64,000 nucleotides of DNA, from NCBI RefSeq assembly GCF_947490415.1, contig NZ_CANLGX010000002.1, positions 434,001 through 498,000 on the forward strand, read 5' to 3'. Under the pieces are notes generated by a model. It was not told the origin of the DNA. It ran no database searches and saw only the letters and a program-made list of their open reading frames with translations. Positions 26,612 to 35,580 of the stretch are shown here, in pieces. The stretch's first letter is position 1, and the number at the start of each line of letters is the position of its first letter. The stretch comes from an uncultured Eudoraea sp. GTDB lineage: Bacteria > Bacteroidota > Bacteroidia > Flavobacteriales > Flavobacteriaceae. A program made the translations under genes and the position numbers.

Positions 26612-28078
26612 CTAAGCTAATATTTCTTTAATGACTTCCCCGTGTACATCGGTAAGTCGGAACCTTCTTCCCTGAAATTTAAAGGTAAGTTTTTCATGAT
26701 TTACTCCTAACAAATGCATTAAAGTAGCTTGAAAATCATGTACATGAACTGGTCTTTGTACCACATTGTAACCAAAATCATCTGTGGCGCCCAAAGTAAT
26801 TCCTTTTTTTATTCCTGCTCCAGCCATAAAAATTGTAAAACATTTGGGATGATGGTCTCTTCCAAAATTATCTGGGGTTAGTTGCCCCTGTGAATAATTG
26901 GTGCGCCCAAATTCTCCACCCCATATTACCAGGGTATCCTCTAACATACCCCTTTGTTTAAGGTCCGTAATTAGGGCCGCTGTAGCCTGGTCAGTATCCT
27001 TACATTGAACTTTTATTGCGTTAGGTAAATTTCCGTGCTGGTCCCAACCCTGATGGTACAACTGAATAAACTTAACATCCTTTTCAGCCATTCTTCTCGC
27101 CAGGAGACAATTGGCGGCAAAGGTGCCTGGTTTTTTGCTGTCTTCTCCGTACATGTCGTAAATGTATTCCGGTTCCTTTGAAGTATCCATGATTTCCGGT
27201 ACTGATGTTTGCATCCGATAGGCCATTTCGTACTGAGCCATCCGGGCTAATATTTCCGGATCACCTATGTCCTGATGATTCAATTTTTCAAGTTGTTGTA
27301 AATGATCTAATTGATCTCTTCTCAATATTCCATCAACTCCAGGAGGATTGGTTAAATACAGTACCGGGTCCTTGCCCGATCTAAATTGCACACCCTGATG
27401 TTGAGAAGGAAGAAATCCATTACCCCATAGCCTGGCATATAATGGCTGTCCACCGGTTTTACCTTTAGTAACCAATACCACAAATTCTGGCAAATTCTTG
27501 TTGTCGGTACCAAGGCCATAACTTACCCAGGAACCAATTGAGGGTCTTCCAGGAATTTGCGAACCTGTTTGAAGAAAAGTAATAGCAGGATCATGATTAA
27601 TAGCTTCTGTATACATGGACTTAATGAAGCACAGTTCGTCAACTACTTTAGAGGTATAAGGCATTAGGTCACTCATCCAGGCACCACTATCGCCATGCTG
27701 TTTAAAATTAAAAAGTGTACCAGCTAATGGAAAACTAGCCTGTCCAGACGTCATTCCTGTAAGACGTTGTCCGCCACGTATGCTTTCAGGTAAATCCTGA
27801 CCATTCATTTTATTTAAAAGGGGCTTATAGTCAAAAAGGTCTAATTGCGAAGGTGCTCCGCTCTGAAATAGATAAATTACACGTTTGACTCTTGGCGGGA
27901 AATGAGGAATTCCCTTTATACCTCCATTTAAGAGCGGGGCAGGTTGTAATTTGTTTTCTTTGGCAAACAATCCCATAGGATCTAACATTGAGGCCATAGA
28001 AAGGGCTCCCATCCCTAAAGACGTCTTGGTTAAAAAGTCGCGTCGTGTATAATTTTTATTATGATGGTGAGTACACAT
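26612..28078 (-). CDS. DUF1501 family protein (sulfatase-like fold), Tat-exported
   Basis: 488 residues with a twin-arginine-type signal (TRRDFLTKTSLGMGALSMAS). The DUF1501 body shows RVKRVIYLFQSGAPSQLDLFDYKP near residue 60, ARRMAEKDVKFIQLYHQGWDQHGNL near 327, TLVIWGGEFGRTNYSQ near 385 and DNFGRDHHPKCFTIFMAG near 405, whose Asp, His and Glu residues resemble metal ligands of the alkaline phosphatase/sulfatase superfamily. The catalytic cysteine/serine of true sulfatases is not evident. In Planctomycetes these are nearly always beside DUF1549/DUF1553 genes, as here with a nine-base gap. Substrate unknown; hydrolysis of sulfated or phosphorylated polymers is a common suggestion. Confidence 0.85.
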   Translation of the reverse strand: MCTHHHNKNYTRRDFLTKTSLGMGALSMASMLDPMGLFAKENKLQPAPLLNGGIKGIPHFPPRVKRVIYLFQSGAPSQLDLFDYKPLLNKMNGQDLPESIRGGQRLTGMTSGQASFPLAGTLFNFKQHGDSGAWMSDLMPYTSKVVDELCFIKSMYTEAINHDPAITFLQTGSQIPGRPSIGSWVSYGLGTDNKNLPEFVVLVTKGKTGGQPLYARLWGNGFLPSQHQGVQFRSGKDPVLYLTNPPGVDGILRRDQLDHLQQLEKLNHQDIGDPEILARMAQYEMAYRMQTSVPEIMDTSKEPEYIYDMYGEDSKKPGTFAANCLLARRMAEKDVKFIQLYHQGWDQHGNLPNAIKVQCKDTDQATAALITDLKQRGMLEDTLVIWGGEFGRTNYSQGQLTPDNFGRDHHPKCFTIFMAGAGIKKGITLGATDDFGYNVVQRPVHVHDFQATLMHLLGVNHEKLTFKFQGRRFRLTDVHGEVIKEILA

Positions 28079-28087
28079 AGTTATGTC

Positions 28088-31000
28088 TTATCTCTTCATA
28101 TAAGTTTCATCATGGTTTAAAAGTGTATTTGCAACCATGACTAATGCTGCAGTTTTGCTATTAAGATATTCTTTTTCCAATTGTTTATTGCCGACCTTCA
28201 AAAATTTCAATGCTTCACTTTTATTGGAAGTAAACCACTGAGATTGTGAATTATATAAATCTTTTAAGATTTTGGTTTCTTCCTCTTTTGGATATCTACT
28301 AGTTGTTAGTCTAAAACCGTATTTAATTTGTTGATCTAAAGAATCTCCACCTTCTTTTTGCATTCTTACGGCAAGCATTTTTGAAGCTTCTACAAATTGT
28401 ATATCATTCATTAATACTAAGGCTTGTAGCGGAGTATTGGTGTTTTCGCGCTTAATAATACACACTTCTCTATTAGGAGCATCAAAGGCAATCATTGCCG
28501 GATGTGGCGATGTCCTTCTTATAAATGTGTATAATCCTCGTCTATACAGACTGTCACCGCCCGATTCCTTATAATTCATTAATTTATAAGAAAAGCTTGA
28601 TTTTTCTATCCATAAGCCTTCCGGCTGATATGGTTTTACACTTTTACCGCCCACATCCCGTACTAATAAACCGCTGGATTCCAATGCATTATCACGAATC
28701 ATTTCTGCCGGAAGCCTGTAGCTGTTACTTCTTGCTAAATAATAATTATAAGGATCTTTCTCTAGCATGTCTTTAGTAAATTGGGAAGACTGTTTGTATG
28801 TGTGGGAAAGAACTATTGTCTTAAGTAATTTCTTTGTATCCCATCCACTTTCTACAAAAACAATTGCTAGCCAATCTAATAATTGCGGATGGGAGGGAAG
28901 TGAGCCTTGTACGCCAAAATCCTGGGGTGTATTTACCAAACCTTTTCCAAAAAGCATCTGCCAAAGTCTGTTAACTGTAACCCTTGCCGTTAGGGGGTTT
29001 TCCGACGCGAAAATCCATTGTGCAAGACCTAAACGATTTTTGGGAAATTTTTCAGAAAACACTGGTAATATATCAGGAGTATTGGCATCCACCTTATATA
29101 TAGGTTGTTCATAGTCACCCCTGTTATAAGCATATGCTTGTCTTGCTTGTGGCATTTCTTCCATGACCATTACTTCCATAACTGGAATCATCCTTTTAAG
29201 CCATTCGTTTCTTAGTTCCTTTAATTCCTTATCTAATGATTTAACCACCGATGCCTGCGTAACCCAATATTCGGGAGCAATTATCTCATCCTGATTTTCA
29301 TCATAAAGCTTTGCTATTTCATTTGAAGTTAGAGCTCTTGAAAATAGGCTAATATCATCGATTCTTCCTAAAAATATACCATTTTCTCCAGTGAAAGCCC
29401 TGTAGCTTTTGGCTACCATAACTGGTCTATTTACTGTTTTCTGTGCGCCACCAGTAATGGTCTTAATAGATTTGTACAGATTATCAAAACTTACACTTTG
29501 CTCTGTTTTCTTACCATTGACAAAAAGTATAAGATCTTTAGCTTTTCCGGAACCGCTATAAGTAAATGCAACATTGTACCATGTTTTGGTTTGTAATGAA
29601 TCTTTAGACCTGACATGTATGTAATTATGAGGAAGGGAATGAATTAATCTTGCGTTAAGATAATTAAGACTGTCCAGATAAAATTCCCAACCTCGCCAAT
29701 AGTTGTTTTTGTCGCCAGCGGTTCCTAATAAAGTTTGTGTTCTTCCTGCTTCTCTTTTGGTAGTTTTCATCCAGAGGCTCGCAGAAAATGCATTTGTCCA
29801 TTCAAAGTTTGGAATATTCTTTAGATAAACTTCATCGTATTCTCCGGTAAATTCCAGGGCATTTCCTTTTATACCCTGAGTAACGGTTGGTGCCTCTGTT
29901 GAGGTAACCATCTTATTCCCATCTATTATATGTTCTCGTTGTTTATCACTATTTTTTTGAACTGAATTCATTGGATAATATCCCAAAAGCCCTCTTTTAT
30001 TGTAATCGCTTGGTAATTGTCGCATATAGGTTTCCAAAGCCATTAATTCTGCTTTGGTTAATTCTAATTGCCTTTCTTTTTCCTGAATTTGATTATCGAG
30101 AGACTTTAATTCATCTTCTGTTACCTTTTGGGGTAATGCCAGCATGGGACCATAATTGCCATCATCACCTGTCATGCCTAATTCTTTCACATTGTTAAAA
30201 AAGGCCGTTAACTCATAATAATCTTTCTGAGTAATCGGGTCAAATTTATGATCATGACAGCGAGCACAATTAATAGTAAGGCCGAGTAAAGCCGTACTTA
30301 CAGTTTCAGTTCTATCCCAGACGTAGTTTAGTCGAAACTCTTCTTCAATAGCACCGCCCTCCGCGGTCATCGGATGATTGCGATTAAAAGCAGTTGCTAA
30401 TTTTTGGTCCTTGGTTGCATTTGGTAAAAGGTCACCGGCCAGTTGCCAAGTGATGAACTGGTCATACGGCATATTTACTTTGAATGCGTTTATGACCCAA
30501 TCACGCCATGGCCACATCAAACGCCATCCATCAGCATGAAGCCCATGTGAATCTGCATATCTTGAGACATCCATCCAATCTACGGCCATACGTTCTGCAT
30601 AGGCATCGGTATCCAATAATCTGTCTACTACTTTTTCGTAGGCATTAATACTGGTATCGGAAAGAAAGGTATCTATTTCCGGAATAGTTGGTGGGAGTCC
30701 AGTAAGATCCATAGTTACTCTTCTTATTAGCCTTTCTTTGTTTGCTTCAGGAGCAGGTTCAAATCCTTTTATGGCCAACTGCTTTTGAACAAATTTATCT
30801 ACGGCATTATTTGAAGGCCATGTTTTGTTGTTTAAGAGAGGGATGTCTGGTTTTTCAGGACTTATAAATGCCCAGTGTTCTTTCCAATTGGCTCCTTGTA
30901 GTATCCATTTGATTATGATGGCTTTTTCTTCTGCATTTAAAGATAAATGAGAATCCGGCGGGGGCATTTGGATTTCAGGATCTGAATTTAATATGCGGTA

Positions 31001-31288
31001 TACACTTTGACTTTGTCTAGCATTTCCTGATACAAAAGCATAATTACCGCTGCTTAATTTGGCAAATGCATTTTCCTCAATATCCAATCGCAAACCTGCC
31101 TTCCTGGTATTCTCGTCAGGACCATGGCAAGAATAACACCTATCCGATAAAATTGGTTTAACATGAAAATTAAAATCAATAGTTTCCGGAAGATTATTAA
31201 AGGCAATTTCTACCTCTTTTGGCATATCTACAGAACATGAGGATAAAAGCGTTATTATAAGGATTAAACCGAAAGAATATCTAAGCAT
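28088..31288 (-). CDS. PSCyt1-DUF1549-LamG-DUF1553 cytochrome lipoprotein
   Basis: About 1066 residues in order: lipoprotein signal ending LLSSC (Cys18); PSCyt1 with heme site CYSCH at 51-55; PSCyt2/DUF1549 from about 160 to 370 with a second CxxCH, CARCH at 341-345; a concanavalin/LamG-like domain from about 435 to 660 (TGEYDEVYLKNIPNFEWTNAFSASLWMK); and DUF1553/PSD1 from about 760 to the end (NRLWQMLFGKGLVNTPQDFG, NREVCIIKRENTNTPLQALVLMND). This architecture is a hallmark of Planctomycetes and is also met in marine Bacteroidota. The start ATG at 31288 is preferred to a TTG at 31297. It is the first gene of the operon and the largest in the window. The function is undescribed; heme suggests redox chemistry on carbohydrate. 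Confidence 0.9.
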   Translation of the reverse strand: MLRYSFGLILIITLLSSCSVDMPKEVEIAFNNLPETIDFNFHVKPILSDRCYSCHGPDENTRKAGLRLDIEENAFAKLSSGNYAFVSGNARQSQSVYRILNSDPEIQMPPPDSHLSLNAEEKAIIIKWILQGANWKEHWAFISPEKPDIPLLNNKTWPSNNAVDKFVQKQLAIKGFEPAPEANKERLIRRVTMDLTGLPPTIPEIDTFLSDTSINAYEKVVDRLLDTDAYAERMAVDWMDVSRYADSHGLHADGWRLMWPWRDWVINAFKVNMPYDQFITWQLAGDLLPNATKDQKLATAFNRNHPMTAEGGAIEEEFRLNYVWDRTETVSTALLGLTINCARCHDHKFDPITQKDYYELTAFFNNVKELGMTGDDGNYGPMLALPQKVTEDELKSLDNQIQEKERQLELTKAELMALETYMRQLPSDYNKRGLLGYYPMNSVQKNSDKQREHIIDGNKMVTSTEAPTVTQGIKGNALEFTGEYDEVYLKNIPNFEWTNAFSASLWMKTTKREAGRTQTLLGTAGDKNNYWRGWEFYLDSLNYLNARLIHSLPHNYIHVRSKDSLQTKTWYNVAFTYSGSGKAKDLILFVNGKKTEQSVSFDNLYKSIKTITGGAQKTVNRPVMVAKSYRAFTGENGIFLGRIDDISLFSRALTSNEIAKLYDENQDEIIAPEYWVTQASVVKSLDKELKELRNEWLKRMIPVMEVMVMEEMPQARQAYAYNRGDYEQPIYKVDANTPDILPVFSEKFPKNRLGLAQWIFASENPLTARVTVNRLWQMLFGKGLVNTPQDFGVQGSLPSHPQLLDWLAIVFVESGWDTKKLLKTIVLSHTYKQSSQFTKDMLEKDPYNYYLARSNSYRLPAEMIRDNALESSGLLVRDVGGKSVKPYQPEGLWIEKSSFSYKLMNYKESGGDSLYRRGLYTFIRRTSPHPAMIAFDAPNREVCIIKRENTNTPLQALVLMNDIQFVEASKMLAVRMQKEGGDSLDQQIKYGFRLTTSRYPKEEETKILKDLYNSQSQWFTSNKSEALKFLKVGNKQLEKEYLNSKTAALVMVANTLLNHDETYMKR

Positions 31289-31491
31289 TTTATACAAATA
31301 ATATTCTTAAAGATAGGATTTTTTACCTTAGCCTATAGCTGTCTGAACCGATTGACAATATTCTATCAGTCTTTGATAATAAGCTGTATTTATTTGAAGT
31401 CAATAACAAAATAGTAGCAACCCGGTTCTTATAAGACTGATATTACCTTAGATATATAAAGCGTTGGAAACTTATTTATATTGAAATGTAA

Positions 31492-32763
31492 TTATCTGTG
31501 AATAGTTTGCTTTCGATCCGGGCCTACGGATACAATCTTAATCGGAATTTCTAACTCCGCTTCAAGGTAATCAATGTAGTCGTTTAATGTTTCCGGAAGC
31601 TGCTCCGCATTAGTCATTTTGGTAAGATCCTTCTCCCATCCTTTCATTTCTTTATAGATAGGAATAACATTTTCCGCTTCAATATTATAGGGAAGGTGAG
31701 TTACTTTTTCCCCTTTGTATTTGTAAGCTATGCAGATTTTTACCGTTTTAAATCCACTAAGTACATCTGCTTTCATCATCATTAATTCCGAAACCCCATT
31801 AATCCTAACGGCATATTTTAAGGCTACCAGATCTAACCATCCACATCGTCTTGGTCTGCCTGTAGTAGCTCCAAATTCATTGCCAACTCTTCCCATAGTA
31901 GCGCCAATTTCATCAAAGAGTTCTGTTGGAAAAGGTCCGCTTCCCACACGGGTTGCATATGCTTTAAAAATACCAAAAACCCCTCCAATGTTCCCAGGAG
32001 GAACCCCAAGACCTGTACAAGCGCCTGCAGCGGTTGTATTTGAAGAAGTGACATAGGGATAGGTTCCAAAATCGATATCCAGCAGGGAACCTTGTGCTCC
32101 TTCAGCCAGGATTTTTTTTCCGCTTTTCTGGGCCTGGTAAAGGTACTCTTCACTATCTATGAAGGTTAGTTGTTTTAATTCCTTTATAGCATTAAAGAAT
32201 TCTGTTTCCAATTCCTGAAGATTGTATTGTATATCTACATTATGAAAGTCTATCATGGTTTCATGCTTATCAGCCAAAGCACGATATTTCTCCTTCCAGT
32301 TATCCAGTTCAAGATCGCCTACCCTCATTCCATTTCGTCCTGTCTTGTCCATATAGGTAGGTCCTATGCCCTTAAGGGTTGAACCTATTTTCGCCTTACC
32401 TTTTGAGGCTTCTGAGGCCGCATCCAACAATCTGTGGGTAGGTAAAATCAGATGAGCTTTTCGGGAAATCAGGAGTTTGGATTTTATATCCAGATTAAAC
32501 TTGATTAGGTTATCAAGTTCTTTCTTAAAAATAACGGGATCAATAACTACTCCGTTACCCACAACATTAATTGCATTATCATGAAATATCCCGGAGGGAA
32601 TAGTGTGTAAAACGTGTTTTATGCCATCAAATTCCAAGGTGTGTCCCGCATTGGGGCCTCCCTGAAATCTGGCTATAATATCATAGTCTTTGGTAAGTAC
32701 ATCAACGATTTTTCCTTTTCCTTCGTCTCCCCATTGAAGACCTAGTAGCAAATCTACGGCCAT
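31492..32763 (-). CDS. purA: adenylosuccinate synthetase
   Basis: GTP-dependent joining of IMP and aspartate, the committed step to AMP. The 423 residues hold the signature GLQWGDEGKGKIVD near residue 8 with the catalytic Asp and P-loop, GAQGSLLDIDFGTYPYVTSSN near 219, and GRPRRCGWLD near 302. Length is normal for bacteria (about 430). The gene follows the Fur-family regulator by 15 bases, which could place it in the same transcript. Function is secure. Confidence 0.98.
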   Translation of the reverse strand: MAVDLLLGLQWGDEGKGKIVDVLTKDYDIIARFQGGPNAGHTLEFDGIKHVLHTIPSGIFHDNAINVVGNGVVIDPVIFKKELDNLIKFNLDIKSKLLISRKAHLILPTHRLLDAASEASKGKAKIGSTLKGIGPTYMDKTGRNGMRVGDLELDNWKEKYRALADKHETMIDFHNVDIQYNLQELETEFFNAIKELKQLTFIDSEEYLYQAQKSGKKILAEGAQGSLLDIDFGTYPYVTSSNTTAAGACTGLGVPPGNIGGVFGIFKAYATRVGSGPFPTELFDEIGATMGRVGNEFGATTGRPRRCGWLDLVALKYAVRINGVSELMMMKADVLSGFKTVKICIAYKYKGEKVTHLPYNIEAENVIPIYKEMKGWEKDLTKMTNAEQLPETLNDYIDYLEAELEIPIKIVSVGPDRKQTIHR

Positions 32764-32778
32764 GCAGTAAGTTATTGG

Positions 32779-33234
32779 TTAGTTATTAGCTTTTTCTTTT
32801 TGGTTTCTTGTACCGTAGAAGTACAATGAATGATTATTTATTTTAATGTCGAATACCTCTTCAATAGTTTGTTTGATTGATTGTATTCGCGGGTCACAGA
32901 ATTCAACTACTTCTCCGGTATCAGTCAGAATTACATGATCATGCTGCCTGTCAAAATAAGATTTCTCATACTGCGCCTGATTCTTACCAAATTGGTGCTT
33001 GCGGACTAATTTACAATCCAATAAAAGTTCTATTGTATTGTAGAGGGTTGCTCTGCTTACCCGATAGTTTTTATTCTTCATGTTGATATAGAGTGACTCT
33101 ATATCAAAATGTTCATCACTTTCATAGATCTCCTGGAGAATTGCATAACGCTCGGGAGTTTTTCTATGCCCGTTTTCCTCCAAAAAGGCAGTAAATACTT
33201 TTTTAACAATTTCTTGGTCCTTATTGGTCCCCAT
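32779..33234 (-). CDS. Fur-family transcriptional regulator lacking the zinc CxxC pairs
   Basis: 151 residues. Winged-helix DNA-binding part (about 10-90: [42 protein letters not shown]) followed by the dimerisation part with the sensing motif [15 protein letters not shown] at about 98. In classical Fur the segment after HDH carries CxxC; here it reads LTDT, and Cys74 and Cys113 are the only cysteines in the protein, so the structural zinc site is absent. A metal (iron or zinc) or peroxide sensor role is likely, but which cannot be set. TACATTTG lies upstream. Upstream neighbour is RelA/SpoT; downstream is purA. Confidence 0.88.
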   Translation of the reverse strand: MGTNKDQEIVKKVFTAFLEENGHRKTPERYAILQEIYESDEHFDIESLYINMKNKNYRVSRATLYNTIELLLDCKLVRKHQFGKNQAQYEKSYFDRQHDHVILTDTGEVVEFCDPRIQSIKQTIEEVFDIKINNHSLYFYGTRNQKEKANN

Positions 33235-33256
33235 AATTACGTCATCATCTTAAAGG

Positions 33257-33264
33257 CAAATGTA
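33257..33264 (-). promoter_or_regulatory. candidate minus-7 promoter element TACATTTG for the Fur-family gene
   Basis: Exact TAnnTTTG on the minus strand, 23 bases upstream of the ATG at 33234. No TTTG at the expected minus-33 distance. Confidence 0.35.
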
Positions 33265-33331
33265 CATCTAAAAATACGAATATTAATGTTTTATGATAGC
33301 AAGATTGCGCCATAACCATTACAGAAAATCT

Positions 33332-35539
33332 CTATACTCTGGTCACCTTTTCAATGCCGTTTATCCGCTTCAAATTATTGATTAGTTTTTTGAGAATGGC
33401 ATTGTTTTTTACTACAACCGTTATTTTACCGGTAAATGTGCCTCCATCTGTACTAAAATTGAGATTACGCATATTAACGTGCATATTATCTGAAATAATT
33501 TCTGTAATCTCATTCATCAGGCCTAAATTATCAATCCCTGTAAGTTTAATTTCTGAAGTGAATTCTTCCTGGCTTGAATCAATCCATTTTGCACTGATAA
33601 TCCGGTAGGCATAGTTGGATTGTAACGAAATAGCATTCGGACAGTTTTTCTTATGAACTTTTATTCCTTCCGCCACGCTTACAAAACCAAAGACTTCATC
33701 ACCGGGAATTGGGTTGCAACATTTGGATAGGGTATAATTTAATTTTTCTTCCTCTTTACCAAATACGAGCATATCATATTTGGAAGTTATTTCGGCCTTA
33801 TCAATATCTTCCTGGACAGGTTTACGCCGTATCTTATTCTTGAAAAAACTGATAAATGCATTGTTATAAGATGATGCAAAATCTTTGATCATCTGATTAT
33901 CTATTGCTCCGATACCTATGCGGTAGAAGAGATCCAAACTGGTCTTCAGCTTAAAGTGAACCACCATCTTATTGATGGAATCCTCGTTCATATTAATTTT
34001 TTGAGACTTGAGTTTCCGTCTTAGCGTTTCCTTACCGTCATTAGCAATTTGTTTTTGTTCTTCTCGCAAAGACGAACGTATTTTTGCTCTGGCTCTGGCT
34101 GTAGTCGCATAATCCAGCCAGTTCTGATTGGGTTTCGCTTTATCTGATGTAATGATCTCAACCTGGTCACCGCTATTTAATGTAGTGCTCAGGGGTACCA
34201 ATTTTCCATTTACTTTCGCCCCCCGGGTTCTCATTCCTACTTCCGTATGGATATTAAAAGCAAAATCCAAAGGAGTGGCGTCTTTTGGTAACGACTTTAA
34301 TTCACCTTTTGGTGTAAAAACAAAGATCTCTTTTGAATAAAGATTTAATTTAAATTCCTCCACAAAGTCTACAGCATTTCCATTAGAGGTTTCCAGGGCT
34401 TCCTGTAAACGGTTGAGCCACATCTCTATTCCCTGTTCTTTTTGTGTTCCGTGTTTGTATTTAAAGTGAGCCGCATATCCTTTCTCCGCTATTTCATGCA
34501 TTCTCTCACTGCGTATCTGTACCTCAACCCATTTGCCTTCCGGACCCATTACAGTGATATGAAGAGCTTCATAACCCGTTGATTTGGGAGAAGATATCCA
34601 ATCGCGAAGCCGTATTGGATTAGGCGTAAAATGATCTGTTACTATAGAGTATATTTTCCATGCGATAAATTTCTCATTCTGTTTATCAGATCTATAAATG
34701 ATGCGAATGGCAAACTTGTCATATATTTCATCAAAAGTAACATTCTGGGATACCATTTTCTTTCTGATGGAATAGATAGACTTCATCCTTCCTTTTATAT
34801 AATATTCAAGACCTTCTTTATCCAGAGAATCTCGAATAATATTGGAGAATTCGTCAATATAACTCTGCTGTTCTTCTTTGGTTTGCTCAATTTTTACCTG
34901 AATGTCATTGTATACTTCCGGCTCCGTGTATTTCAGACTTAGATTCTCTAGTTCTGTTTTTATATTATAGAGTCCAATTCTATGGGCCAGGGGAGCATAG
35001 ATGTAAAGGGTTTCAGAAGCCATTTGTACCTGCTTGTGCTCTGGCATGGCGTCCATGGTTAGCATATTGTGATATCTATCTGCTATCTTAATGATAATTA
35101 CCCGAACATCATCGTGCAGGGTTAGTAACATTTTCCGAAAATTCTCTGCTTGTTGGGATATGTTCATATCCTTTTTGAGATGCGCAATTTTCGTAAGACC
35201 GTCCACAATGCGAGCAATTGTTTCACCAAACATTCGCTCAATATCATCTAATGTATATTCGGTATCTTCAACAACGTCATGAAGTAATGCTGCTGCAATA
35301 GAGACAGCATCGAGACCAATTTCTGAAGCTACTATCTTGGCCACTGCTATAGGGTGAAAAATATAAGCTTCTCCGGATTTTCTTCGTTGATTCTTATGGG
35401 CATCAACGGCTATGTCAAAAGCAGAGCGAACAAGTTTCTTGTCTTCAGTAGTTAATGCTTGATAACTAATTCGAAGTAATTCCTTGTATTGCTTTGCAAT
35501 TTGCTTGTTCTCCTGCTCTATGGCCGTTTCCACACTCAT
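33332..35539 (-). CDS. RelA/SpoT bifunctional (p)ppGpp synthetase/hydrolase
   Basis: 735 residues in the long Rel order: HD hydrolase about 45-190 with HDVVEDTEYT near 88 and ADRYHNMLTM near 152; synthetase about 240-370 with IKGRMKSIYSIRKKM near 244, DKFAIRIIYRS and STGYEALHITVMG; TGS about 405-465 (VFTPKGELKSLPKDATPLDFAF); a conserved-cysteine/helical region (CCNPIPGDEVFGF near 612); and a C-terminal ACT domain about 660-735. The intact HD motif indicates that hydrolysis is retained. It makes and removes the stringent-response alarmone in the cytoplasm. Neighbours are an M48 protease upstream and the Fur gene downstream. Confidence 0.97.
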   Translation of the reverse strand: MSVETAIEQENKQIAKQYKELLRISYQALTTEDKKLVRSAFDIAVDAHKNQRRKSGEAYIFHPIAVAKIVASEIGLDAVSIAAALLHDVVEDTEYTLDDIERMFGETIARIVDGLTKIAHLKKDMNISQQAENFRKMLLTLHDDVRVIIIKIADRYHNMLTMDAMPEHKQVQMASETLYIYAPLAHRIGLYNIKTELENLSLKYTEPEVYNDIQVKIEQTKEEQQSYIDEFSNIIRDSLDKEGLEYYIKGRMKSIYSIRKKMVSQNVTFDEIYDKFAIRIIYRSDKQNEKFIAWKIYSIVTDHFTPNPIRLRDWISSPKSTGYEALHITVMGPEGKWVEVQIRSERMHEIAEKGYAAHFKYKHGTQKEQGIEMWLNRLQEALETSNGNAVDFVEEFKLNLYSKEIFVFTPKGELKSLPKDATPLDFAFNIHTEVGMRTRGAKVNGKLVPLSTTLNSGDQVEIITSDKAKPNQNWLDYATTARARAKIRSSLREEQKQIANDGKETLRRKLKSQKINMNEDSINKMVVHFKLKTSLDLFYRIGIGAIDNQMIKDFASSYNNAFISFFKNKIRRKPVQEDIDKAEITSKYDMLVFGKEEEKLNYTLSKCCNPIPGDEVFGFVSVAEGIKVHKKNCPNAISLQSNYAYRIISAKWIDSSQEEFTSEIKLTGIDNLGLMNEITEIISDNMHVNMRNLNFSTDGGTFTGKITVVVKNNAILKKLINNLKRINGIEKVTRV

Positions 35540-35580
35540 AAAATAAATTTACCACAATCTTTTCTACTAACCAACAAAAA

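Noticed and set aside
30750-30770. GGTTCAAATCC, resembling a tRNA T-arm
   Set aside because: It is inside the DUF1553 coding sequence and lacks acceptor or anticodon arms.
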